A stretch of 5,302 bases of DNA, taken from the NCBI GenBank assembly GCA_937883885.1, contig CAKZXL010000181.1, positions 1 to 5,302 of the forward strand, given 5' to 3'. Source of the DNA: an uncultured Aquincola sp. (GTDB lineage: Bacteria > Pseudomonadota > Gammaproteobacteria > Burkholderiales > Burkholderiaceae). The notes under the pieces are model-generated. The model saw nothing but the letters and a program-made list of their open reading frames with translations. It ran no database searches and was not told the DNA's origin. Each line of letters opens with the position of its first letter. Position 1 is the stretch's first letter. The position numbers and the translations under genes were made by a program. Positions 1 to 5,302 of this stretch are shown in pieces.

Positions 1-42
1 CAAGTGATCTCAGGCAGGCGGCCCGCAGGGCTGCCGGCCATG

Positions 43-83
43 AAAAAAAGGCCCCGCCCGGAATCCCCGGGCGGGGCCTTTTT
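43..83 (-). terminator. Strong bidirectional rho-independent terminator after gltL
   Basis: A perfect 17-bp inverted repeat (45-61 paired with 67-83; arm AAAAAGGCCCCGCCCGG) encloses a 5-nt loop at 62-66. Read on the minus strand, the G/C-rich stem starts 26 nt after the gltL stop codon and ends in a run of seven T residues (49 down to 43), as expected for an intrinsic terminator of the glt operon. Read on the plus strand it ends in five T residues (79-83), so it could also stop a gene arriving from the left. Bases 1-42 contain no gene that I can support. Confidence 0.93.
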
Positions 84-109
84 GCTGAGCGCTCGCAGTG
101 CAGACGCGC

Positions 110-847
<738 letters not shown>

Positions 848-862
848 GGGGAGCTTCCCGTC

Positions 863-1531
863 TCAACGAATGATGGCGATTTTCTTCTGCAGCCGGCGAA
901 CGAGCATCGACAGGCTGAAGCAGATGACGAAATAAAGGACAGCGGCGACCAGGTAGGTTTCCACCGGGCGGTTGAAGTTCTTGCCCGCCACCTCAAAACC
1001 CTTGAGCAGGTCGTAGGCGCCGATGGCATACACCAGCGAGGTGTCCTGGAACAGGATGATGGTCTGCGTGAGCAGCACCGGCAGCATGTTGCGGAAGGCC
1101 TGCGGCAGCACGATCAGCTGCATGGTCTGCGAGTAGCTCATGCCCACCGCATAACCGGCATACACCTGGCCCCGCGGCACGCTTTGAATGCCCGCGCGCA
1201 TGATTTCGGAGTAGTACGCGGCCTCGAACAGCGTGAAGGTGATGATGGCCGACACCTCGGCGCCCAGCGGCTGGCCCAGCAGCTTCGGAATCAGCAGGAA
1301 GAACCACAGGATCACCATCACCAGCGGGATGCTGCGCATGGTGTTGACGTAGGCCGCGGCGGGAATTTCCAGCCAGGGTTTGCCGGACAGGCGCATCAGC
1401 GCCAGCAGCGTGCCCAGCACGATGCCGCCGACCATGGCGATCAAAGTGAGCTGCAGCGAGAACAGAAATCCCTTGAGCACGAAGCTCTGGATCACGCCCC
1501 AGCTGAGGAAGGAAAAGTCGAGAGCACCCAT
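863..1531 (-). CDS. gltK: Glutamate/aspartate ABC transporter permease GltK
   Basis: This is one of two inner-membrane permeases forming the translocation path for acidic amino acids. The 222-residue protein has hydrophobic stretches at about 22-45, 61-84, 92-108, 155-172 and 192-212, as in the HisMQ-type permease family. The cytoplasmic EAA loop that docks on the ATPase is recognisable: IQSVPRGQ (115-122), YAGYAVG (124-130) and the closing IVLP (140-143). The family motifs RSIPLVM and FQDTSLVYAIGAYD also occur in E. coli GltK. I chose the ATG at 1531 over the GTG at 1537. The GTG overlaps the gltJ stop and would leave only about 3 nt to the GGGGG stretch at 1541-1545, whereas the ATG has 9 nt. 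With this start gltK begins 2 nt after the gltJ stop, so translation is very likely coupled. The GTG would add two residues and cannot be excluded. Confidence 0.94.
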   Translation of the reverse strand: MGALDFSFLSWGVIQSFVLKGFLFSLQLTLIAMVGGIVLGTLLALMRLSGKPWLEIPAAAYVNTMRSIPLVMVILWFFLLIPKLLGQPLGAEVSAIITFTLFEAAYYSEIMRAGIQSVPRGQVYAGYAVGMSYSQTMQLIVLPQAFRNMLPVLLTQTIILFQDTSLVYAIGAYDLLKGFEVAGKNFNRPVETYLVAAVLYFVICFSLSMLVRRLQKKIAIIR

Positions 1532-1533
1532 GA

Positions 1534-2238
1534 TCACTTGCCCCCGATCTGGCCGGGAATGCGCATGCGCTTCTCGATCAGCTGCGCGATGCGGTTGATC
1601 GCAAAGGCCGAGATGAAATAGAGCGCCGTCACGGGAATGAAGATCTCCTCGAAGCGCGAGGTTTCTTCAGAGGCCTGCATCGCGAACATGGTGAGCTCGG
1701 CGATGGACACCGCAAAGGCCACCGACGAGTTCTTGACGATGTTCATCGACTCCGACGTGAGCGGCGGAATGACGATGCGAAACGCCATCGGCAGCAGCAC
1801 GTAGCGGTAGGTCTGCGGCAGCGTCAGGCCCACGGCCAGGCCGGCGTAGCGCTGGCCGCGCGGCAGGCTCTGGATGCCGGCTTTCACCTGCTCGGAAATA
1901 CGCGCCGAGGTGAAGCAGCCCAGCGCAAACACCACCAGCACGAAGCTGGGCACGTTGCGCAGCGAAAGGAAGATCGAAGGCAGCACGTGGTACCAGAGGA
2001 AGATCTGGACCAGCAGCGGAATGTTGCGGAACAGTTCGGTCCAGGTATTGCCGATCGCCACCAGCAAACGGCTAGGCGTGGTGCGAAGAATGCCCATCAG
2101 TGAACCGATGACCAGCGCCAGCACCAGGGCCGACACCGCCACGCTCAAAGTCCACCCCCATGCGGACATCATCCAGTCGAGGTAGGTTTCCCCCCCGCCG
2201 GTGTCCTGCAAAAACAATTGCCAATCCCACGTGCCCAA
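1534..2238 (-). CDS. gltJ: Glutamate/aspartate ABC transporter permease GltJ
   Basis: This is the second inner-membrane permease of the GltIJKL importer, partner of GltK. The 234-residue form begins MGTWDWQLFLQD and aligns with the E. coli GltJ start (IDWNWGIFLQQ, from memory). Hydrophobic segments lie near 27-50, 67-92, 97-112 and 200-220. The EAA loop reads IQSLPRGQRYAGLAVG (122-137) and closes with VLLP (147-150). Other family signatures are ELFRNIPLLVQ (68-78) and the C-terminal RIPGQIGGK. The start is TTG at 2238, decided by a perfect AGGAGG six bases upstream. The longer frame from 2298 would add 20 Arg/Gly-rich residues unlike the family and would start at the edge of a strong hairpin. 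The next in-frame ATG (codon 23) would remove the conserved N-terminus. gltI lies 99 nt upstream across a structured gap. Confidence 0.94.
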   Translation of the reverse strand: MGTWDWQLFLQDTGGGETYLDWMMSAWGWTLSVAVSALVLALVIGSLMGILRTTPSRLLVAIGNTWTELFRNIPLLVQIFLWYHVLPSIFLSLRNVPSFVLVVFALGCFTSARISEQVKAGIQSLPRGQRYAGLAVGLTLPQTYRYVLLPMAFRIVIPPLTSESMNIVKNSSVAFAVSIAELTMFAMQASEETSRFEEIFIPVTALYFISAFAINRIAQLIEKRMRIPGQIGGK

Positions 2239-2244
2239 AGGCCG

Positions 2245-2250
2245 CCTCCT
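2245..2250 (-). promoter_or_regulatory. Perfect Shine-Dalgarno fixing the TTG start of gltJ
   Basis: The minus strand reads AGGAGG here, six bases ahead of TTG at 2238-2236. It is the strongest ribosome site in the window. It is what argues for a TTG start rather than any ATG, and it may compensate for the weak start codon. Confidence 0.85.
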
Positions 2251-2267
2251 CAAGTGTTGTCGCCCGT

Positions 2268-2282
2268 GCGTGCATGGCACGC
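2268..2282 (-). repeat. Small hairpin in the gltI-gltJ gap
   Basis: The sequence GCGTGC-ATG-GCACGC forms a perfect 6-bp inverted repeat with a 3-nt loop. In the transcript it lies between the large hairpin at 2298-2323 and the gltJ ribosome site, leaving AGGAGG unpaired. A structural role in RNA processing or in protecting the message is inference. Confidence 0.5.
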
Positions 2283-2297
2283 CGCCGGCCCTACGCA

Positions 2298-2323
2298 AGG
2301 CCCGGGCCGCGTGGCCCGGGCCT
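2298..2323 (-). repeat. Very stable intercistronic hairpin between gltI and gltJ
   Basis: An 11-bp perfect inverted repeat, AGGCCCGGGCC (2298-2308) and GGCCCGGGCCT (2313-2323), closes a 4-nt loop 14 nt after the gltI stop. Each arm contains the self-complementary decamer GGCCCGGGCC, so the element is at once a direct and an inverted repeat. No T-run follows on either strand, so it is not a classical terminator. Hairpins at this position after a binding-protein gene are known in other ABC operons to protect the upstream message from 3' exonucleases and to lower downstream expression. That role is inferred here. Confidence 0.8.
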
Positions 2324-2337
2324 GAACCGGTGTTGGC

Positions 2338-3234
2338 TTATTTCTTGGCGTACTCTTCCATCGGCTTGTCGTTGGGGTTCGCCCACGCCGCCTTGGTGGC
2401 GTCCGACAGCGGCAGGCCCACCTTGGTGTTGCTCGGCGGGATGGGTTGCATGAACCACTTGTCGTACAGCTTGGCCAGCTCGCCGCTCTTGATCATGCCC
2501 TTGATGCTGTCGTTGACGGCCGTCTGGAAGGCGGTGTCGCCCTTGCGCAGCATGCAGGCGATCGGCTCGACCGACAGCACCTCACCGACGATCTTGTAAT
2601 CGGCCGGGTTCTTCGACTTGCTGATGTTGCCGGCCAGGATCTGGCCGTCCATCACGAAGGCGTCGGCGCGGCCCGATTCCAGCAGCAGGAACGAGTCGGC
2701 GTGGTCCTTGCCGAACACTTCGTCGAAGTTCACGTTGGTGGCGCGCTCATGCTTGCGCAGCGTCTGCACCGAGGTCGTGCCGGTGGTGGTGGCCACCTTC
2801 TTGCCGGCCAGCTGGGCCACCGAGGTGATGCCCGAGTTGGCCTTGACCGCGATGCGCACTTCTTCCACGTAGGTGGTGACGGCGAAGGACACGTCCTTCT
2901 GGCGGGCGGTGTTGTTGGTGGTGGAGCCGCACTCCAGGTCCACGGTGCCGTTCTGCACGAGCGGGATGCGGTTCTGCGAGGTGACGGGCTGGTACTTGAT
3001 CGCGATCTTGGTGCCCAGCTGCTTGCTCAGGTCGGCCACCACATGTTCGGCCATCTCGGTGTGGAAGCCGACGTACTTGCCATCGCCCAGGGTATAGGCC
3101 AGGGCACCCGAGGATTCACGCGTTCCCAGGGTGATGCTGCCGCTGTCCTTGATCTTCTTGAGGGTGTCGGTCGTTTGTGCGGTGGCGGCACTGGCGGCCA
3201 GGACGACGGCCACAGCGATCAACGATTTCTTCAT
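2338..3234 (-). CDS. gltI: Periplasmic glutamate/aspartate-binding protein GltI
   Basis: This is the extracytoplasmic solute-binding protein that captures glutamate/aspartate and delivers it to GltJ/GltK. From the ATG at 3234 the protein has 298 residues, close to the roughly 300 of E. coli GltI. It starts with a Sec signal peptide (MKKSLIAVAVVLAASAATA, likely cut after Ala19). There is no lipobox cysteine, so the protein should be soluble in the periplasm. The family core is clear: TRESSGA (38-44), TSQNRIPLVQNGT (85-97), ECGSTTNN (101-108) and KDHADSF (176-182). Arg39, Ser86, Arg89, Ser104 and His178 match the positions I recall as ligand contacts in the enterobacterial protein. The longer frame to 3294 would put 20 residues ahead of the signal peptide and would start inside the predicted -10 box, so I rejected it. 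The AAGGAG at 3243-3248 supports this start. Specificity between glutamate and aspartate cannot be read from the sequence. Confidence 0.96.
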   Translation of the reverse strand: MKKSLIAVAVVLAASAATAQTTDTLKKIKDSGSITLGTRESSGALAYTLGDGKYVGFHTEMAEHVVADLSKQLGTKIAIKYQPVTSQNRIPLVQNGTVDLECGSTTNNTARQKDVSFAVTTYVEEVRIAVKANSGITSVAQLAGKKVATTTGTTSVQTLRKHERATNVNFDEVFGKDHADSFLLLESGRADAFVMDGQILAGNISKSKNPADYKIVGEVLSVEPIACMLRKGDTAFQTAVNDSIKGMIKSGELAKLYDKWFMQPIPPSNTKVGLPLSDATKAAWANPNDKPMEEYAKK

Positions 3235-3242
3235 GCCACAGG

Positions 3243-3248
3243 CTCCTT
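3243..3248 (-). promoter_or_regulatory. Ribosome binding site of gltI
   Basis: The minus strand reads AAGGAG, eight bases before ATG at 3234-3232. It supports the start directly ahead of the signal peptide rather than the upstream ATG at 3294. Confidence 0.82.
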
Positions 3249-3292
3249 GGGGAATGGGAAAAGGGAACAGACTCAGTTCAAAACGCGGCGCC

Positions 3293-3321
3293 ATTCTAGG
3301 AAGGCACCAACTTGGTGACGA
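3293..3321 (-). promoter_or_regulatory. Candidate sigma-70 promoter of the gltIJKL operon
   Basis: On the minus strand TAGAAT (3298-3293) matches five of six -10 consensus bases. It lies 17 bp downstream of TCGTCA (3321-3316), which matches four of six -35 bases. Transcription would start near 3286, giving a leader of about 50 nt before gltI. The poor -35 fits a promoter that needs an activator. Dyads overlap both the -35 and the spacer. This is a by-eye prediction. Confidence 0.5.
3305..3317. repeat. 13-bp perfect dyad in the gltI promoter spacer
   Basis: CACCAA-C-TTGGTG is a perfect palindrome with one central base. It lies between the predicted -10 and -35 of gltI. It shares four bases (3314-3317) with the larger dyad at 3314-3338. 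A protein bound here would probably block RNA polymerase, so a repressor site is the natural guess, but no known consensus was recognised. Confidence 0.45.
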
Positions 3322-3338
3322 AACCGCTCATCGTCACC
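3314..3338. repeat. Interrupted 8-bp dyad over the gltI -35 region, possible operator
   Basis: GGTGACGA (3314-3321) and TCGTCACC (3331-3338) form a perfect inverted repeat separated by 9 bp, with half-site centres 17 bp apart. The left arm contains the predicted -35 hexamer of the gltI promoter, and the right arm lies near -50. This placement suits an operator for a dimeric regulator. The neighbouring LysR protein is a candidate, although the dyad is not a clear T-N11-A motif. Just upstream, CCTC-GGGT-GAGG (3341-3352) is another short inverted repeat. Confidence 0.5.
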
Positions 3339-3443
3339 GACCTCGGGTGAGGCAGCCCAGTGGCGGCAGGACAGCCCGCCGAAACCTCAAGCGCTGACTT
3401 CATGCAGCTTCCGGGCCACCCGCGGGATGGGCCGGCAGGAATG

Positions 3444-3460
3444 TACGGTTGCACGCCGTA
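3444..3460. repeat. TACGG-N7-CCGTA dyad upstream of gltI
   Basis: This 17-bp interrupted palindrome lies in the gap between the LysR stop and gltI, about 160 bp upstream of the predicted gltI transcription start. Its 5-7-5 layout resembles regulator half-sites, but five-base arms arise easily by chance. Outer GGCA (3434-3437) and TGCC (3461-3464) could extend it as a bulged hairpin in the LysR 3' end. Nearby, ATGCG-CCAGC-CGCAT (3491-3505) is another 5-bp inverted repeat. Neither is followed by a T-run, so I see no terminator for the LysR gene, and read-through into gltI is possible. Confidence 0.3.
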
Positions 3461-3522
3461 TGCCCGCCAATTCCGTTTCGGCGCGGTTCCATGCGCCAGC
3501 CGCATACACCTGGGCACCAGCT

Positions 3523-4440
3523 TCAGCTAGCGCGGCTGAGGAAGTCCCAGACCGCCCTGGCCACCGGCTTGACGTGGCGCGCACTTTCCGGGCGCTCCCG
3601 GTAGATGCGCACCTCCATCGTCAGCTCGTAGCCCGCACCACCCGCGGCACTGACCAGCCGCCGCGACTTCAGTTCCTTGCGCACCGAGCTGGCGGGCAGA
3701 AAGGCCAGGCCATGGCCTTCCAGCGCCATCGCCTTCAGGCCCTCGGCCATGTCGGTCTCATAGATGGGCTCCAGCGGCGGCGGCTCGGGCGCCTGCTTGA
3801 CGATCTGCTCGACCATGCGCGCCATGTAGGCGCCGGAGGCATAACTGAGGAAGGGCACACGGTCAGCCGACAGCGGCGGCAGCCGAAACATCGGAAATCC
3901 GTCCGCATCCGCCTTGGCGTAGGGCGCCAGCGTTTCCTGGCCCAGGCTCAGCATCTCGTAGCGCTCGGGCGGCAGCTGCAGCGGCTGTGATGCATGGTGG
4001 TAGGCGATCAGCAGGTCGCAGGTGCCTTCGGTCAGGCGCAGCACCGCGTCGTGCACGTTGAGCGCGATCAGCCGGCTCTTGATGGCCCCGAAGCGGCGGC
4101 GCAGGTCCATCAGCCAGTGCGGAAAGAAGTTGAACGCCAGCGTGTGCGGCACCGCGAACTCGAGCATGTCCTGCCCGCTGACATGATGGCTGCGCATCAT
4201 GTTGCGGGTGGCCTGCAGCGCGCCCATGATCTCCAGCGACTGCGCATGGAAGGTCTCGCCGGCGGGGGTCAGCCGGGTGGGGTAGGACGAGCGGTCCACC
4301 AGATCGATGCCGGCCCAGGCCTCCAGCGCCTGGATGCGCCTCGAAAAAGCCGGTTGCGTGACGTGCCGCAGTTGCGCCGAACGGGAAAAGCTGCGCGTTT
4401 CCGCGAGCGTGATGAAGTCTTCCAGCCACTTGGTTTCCAC
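3523..4440 (-). CDS. LysR-family transcriptional regulator
   Basis: A DNA-binding transcription factor of about the usual LysR size (305 residues). The N-terminal winged helix-turn-helix runs through about 3-60: LEDFITLAETRSFSRSAQ, then HVTQPAFSRRIQALE as recognition helix and linker start, then LTPAGE (57-62). Residues from about 90 form the effector-binding domain, with a periplasmic-binding-protein-like core and motifs such as EFAVPHTLAF and ETDMAEGLKAMALEGHGLAFLP (228-249). I place the start at GTG 4440, giving METKWLEDF, where LysR proteins normally begin. The frame back to ATG 4569 would add 43 non-conserved residues. No strong ribosome site precedes the GTG, so the start is less certain than the family. 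It lies head to tail with gltIJKL and diverges from the PEP-CTERM gene. Control of acidic amino acid uptake is inferred from position; the effector is unknown. Confidence 0.9.
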   Translation of the reverse strand: METKWLEDFITLAETRSFSRSAQLRHVTQPAFSRRIQALEAWAGIDLVDRSSYPTRLTPAGETFHAQSLEIMGALQATRNMMRSHHVSGQDMLEFAVPHTLAFNFFPHWLMDLRRRFGAIKSRLIALNVHDAVLRLTEGTCDLLIAYHHASQPLQLPPERYEMLSLGQETLAPYAKADADGFPMFRLPPLSADRVPFLSYASGAYMARMVEQIVKQAPEPPPLEPIYETDMAEGLKAMALEGHGLAFLPASSVRKELKSRRLVSAAGGAGYELTMEVRIYRERPESARHVKPVARAVWDFLSRAS

Positions 4441-4443
4441 GCC

Positions 4444-4482
4444 TGCGAGTGTAGGACCGGCCGCCAAACGGCCGTGCTCGCA
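4444..4482. repeat. Nested inverted repeat directly upstream of the LysR gene
   Basis: Outer arms TGCGAG (4444-4449) and CTCGCA (4477-4482) enclose inner arms CGGCCG (4458-4463) and CGGCCG (4469-4474) around a CCAAA loop. The internal loop is lopsided, 8 nt against 2 nt. CGGCCG is self-complementary, so the inner pair is also a direct repeat. The structure ends three bases before the LysR GTG start, so in the transcript it could fold over the ribosome entry region. As DNA it could be an autoregulatory site. Both are inference. Confidence 0.45.
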
Positions 4483-4512
4483 AACCCCAGTCACAAGCCG
4501 CGCGGATTGGTC

Positions 4513-4570
4513 ATCCCTTGAACCGAGGGGTGTGCGTGTCAAAGTACCGGCGTGCGGGATTGAGTACATT
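4513..4570. promoter_or_regulatory. Divergent promoter region, LysR gene / PEP-CTERM gene (weak)
   Basis: The gap between the divergent starts must carry both promoters, but hexamers are poor. On the minus strand TTGACA (4542-4537) is a perfect -35, yet no acceptable -10 lies 16-18 bp downstream; the best is AGGGAT. On the plus strand TTGAAC (4518-4523) followed by CAAAGT (4540-4545), and a lone TACATT (4565-4570), are weak matches. No sigma-54 site was seen: a GGC/TTG pair at 4549-4562 has the wrong spacing and lacks the GC element. Confidence 0.25.
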
Positions 4571-4599
4571 TGTTAACCAAGAGAACAAACCCCAGGATC

Positions 4600-4605
4600 A
4601 GGAGA
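4600..4605 (+). promoter_or_regulatory. Ribosome binding site of the PEP-CTERM gene
   Basis: AGGAGA lies five bases before ATG 4611. It supports that start, which is directly followed by a signal peptide. Confidence 0.75.
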
Positions 4606-4610
4606 ACTGC

Positions 4611-5302
4611 ATGCCAACGTCGTCCCCCCAGCGCTGGCTGGTTCTTGCGCTGGCTGGCCTGCCGGCCCTGGCGTCTGCCTTGACGCTCGACTTCGAAACC
4701 GGCGAGCGCGAGGGCCCCACCGGCATGCCGGGCGTGTATGCGGTGCCGGGCGTCAGCATCAGCAATGGCTTCGTCTTCATCGACGACGACACCGACCAGC
4801 CGGGCCGCCCGGGCACGGGCAACTTCTTCAATGCCCCCAGCAAGTACGGCGCGCTGACGCTGTACCGCGACAGCTCGTCCACCGACGGGCTTGCGCTGCG
4901 CTTCGATGGCGGCATCACCAGCAGCATCTCCTTCTTCTATTCCACCGTCAGCCGCCCGATGACGGTGACGGTGCTGGACGCCAACAACAACGTGCTGGCG
5001 CAGTCGGGCGCCTCCGCGCCCGACCTGCTGGCGCTGGGCTCCGACCAGGGCCCGCTGCTGGGCGGCCATTTCCGCAACGAAGAAGAAGGCCGGTTCAACC
5101 GCTGGGCCTCGTACCAGCTCGGCTTCAGCGGCACCGCCACCACCGTGGTCTTCGAAGGCGCGGTGTCCAGCCCCGGCCCTACCGGCAAGGTGCTGGGCGA
5201 CTTCTTCGTGGACAACCTGACGGTGGTCAGCGCCGTGCCTGAAACGTCGACGGTGGCGATGATGCTGGCAGGCATCGCCGGCCTGGGCGTCGTGGCGCGC
5301 CG
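4611..5302 (+). CDS. PEP-CTERM sorting-domain protein (3' end cut by window)
   Basis: An exported protein of the PEP-CTERM class. These are Sec-exported and then processed by an exosortase, usually in bacteria that make exopolysaccharide. The frame is open for 230 codons and leaves the window without a stop. A signal peptide is clear: MPTSSPQR, a hydrophobic core (about 9-20), and a likely cut after ALASA (Ala23). The mature part starts LTLDFE and looks beta-rich, with a Gly/Pro/Asp-rich segment (about 31-80) and VTVLDANNNVLAQSG (118-133). Before the tail comes GDFFVDNLTV (196-205), typical of this class. The C-terminus holds VPETST (209-214), a hydrophobic helix (about 215-228) and the start of an Arg cluster. 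Only the last arginines and stop should be missing. The tail reads PET rather than PEP. No cysteine or catalytic motif is visible, so the molecular function is unknown. Confidence 0.88.
   Translation, partial: MPTSSPQRWLVLALAGLPALASALTLDFETGEREGPTGMPGVYAVPGVSISNGFVFIDDDTDQPGRPGTGNFFNAPSKYGALTLYRDSSSTDGLALRFDGGITSSISFFYSTVSRPMTVTVLDANNNVLAQSGASAPDLLALGSDQGPLLGGHFRNEEEGRFNRWASYQLGFSGTATTVVFEGAVSSPGPTGKVLGDFFVDNLTVVSAVPETSTVAMMLAGIAGLGVVAR
5235..5302 (+). other. PEP-CTERM C-terminal sorting signal, PET variant (partial)
   Basis: Codons 209 onward encode VPETST, a hydrophobic stretch AMMLAGIAGLGVVA, then arginine codons at the window edge. This tripartite layout (motif, transmembrane helix, basic end) is the exosortase recognition signal. 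Thr replaces the second Pro of the usual VPEPST. The exosortase itself is not in the window. Confidence 0.83.

Larger units (their letters stand above)
3235..3522. other. 288-bp non-coding gap between the LysR gene and gltI
   Basis: No convincing gene lies here. A 73-codon minus-strand frame (3296-3517) begins with GTG without a good ribosome site, resembles nothing I recognise, and ends inside the predicted -10 box. The left part (3235-3352) holds the gltI leader, candidate promoter and three dyads. The right part (3353-3522) holds only weak short inverted repeats and no clear terminator. Confidence 0.6.

Noticed and set aside
1..42. Possible end of a neighbouring gene at the left edge
   Set aside because: Only 42 bases are visible, with no recognisable coding sequence or stop context, so nothing can be supported.
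2446..3318. 290-codon plus-strand open frame antisense to gltI
   Set aside because: Composition is that of a shadow frame (His/Gly/Val/Leu/Asp repeats). gltI on the other strand is unambiguous.
3296..3517. 73-codon minus-strand frame between the LysR gene and gltI
   Set aside because: It has a GTG start without a ribosome site, no recognisable motif, and a stop inside the predicted gltI -10 box.
3387..3584. 65-codon minus-strand frame overlapping the LysR 3' end
   Set aside because: It overlaps the conserved LysR C-terminus in another frame and has no supporting features.
4549..4562. Possible sigma-54 promoter (GGC...TTG) ahead of the PEP-CTERM gene
   Set aside because: The element spacing is one base too long and the invariant GC of the -12 element is absent.
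4539..5069. 176-codon minus-strand frame over the PEP-CTERM gene, and shorter minus-strand frames to 5275
   Set aside because: The plus strand encodes a signal peptide, a ribosome site and a PEP-CTERM tail in one frame. The minus-strand translations are low-complexity shadows.

Overview
The window reads as ordinary chromosome from a high-GC Gram-negative bacterium. It is most likely a betaproteobacterium of the order Burkholderiales (Comamonadaceae-like). This rests on strong G/C bias at third codon positions, a GltIJKL-type acidic amino acid ABC transporter preceded by a LysR gene, and a PEP-CTERM protein whose tail resembles the betaproteobacterial type. The genus is not determined.

Layout. 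A strong, nearly symmetric intrinsic terminator lies at 43-83. Reading leftward on the minus strand from 4440 are a LysR-type regulator (3523-4440), a 288-bp control region (3235-3522), then gltI (2338-3234), gltJ (1534-2238), gltK (863-1531) and gltL (110-847), ending at that terminator. On the plus strand, diverging from the LysR gene, a secreted PEP-CTERM protein starts at 4611 and runs off the right edge just before its stop codon. The 170 bp between the two divergent starts holds a nested inverted repeat and weak promoter-like hexamers.

How the genes work together. GltI is the periplasmic binding protein, GltJ and GltK are the membrane channel, and GltL is the ATPase of a glutamate/aspartate importer. 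The spacing suggests one transcript starting just upstream of gltI. Between gltI and gltJ the message would form a very stable hairpin without a U-tract, which would favour more GltI than membrane subunits. gltJ, gltK and gltL are tightly packed (gaps of 2 and 15 nt). The LysR protein is the obvious candidate regulator, but this is inferred from position only. Several dyads lie in and upstream of the predicted gltI promoter. The PEP-CTERM protein belongs to a different process (export and exosortase-dependent sorting of surface or exopolysaccharide-associated proteins) and is probably only a neighbour.

Several starts differ from the longest open frames: gltJ most likely starts at a TTG with a perfect AGGAGG, the LysR gene at a GTG, gltI at an internal ATG followed by a signal peptide, and gltK at an ATG two bases after the gltJ stop. 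I see no mobile element, CRISPR array, RNA gene, phage gene or defence system, and no sign of a wholly new system. The points worth a second look are regulatory structures and the PET-variant sorting signal.
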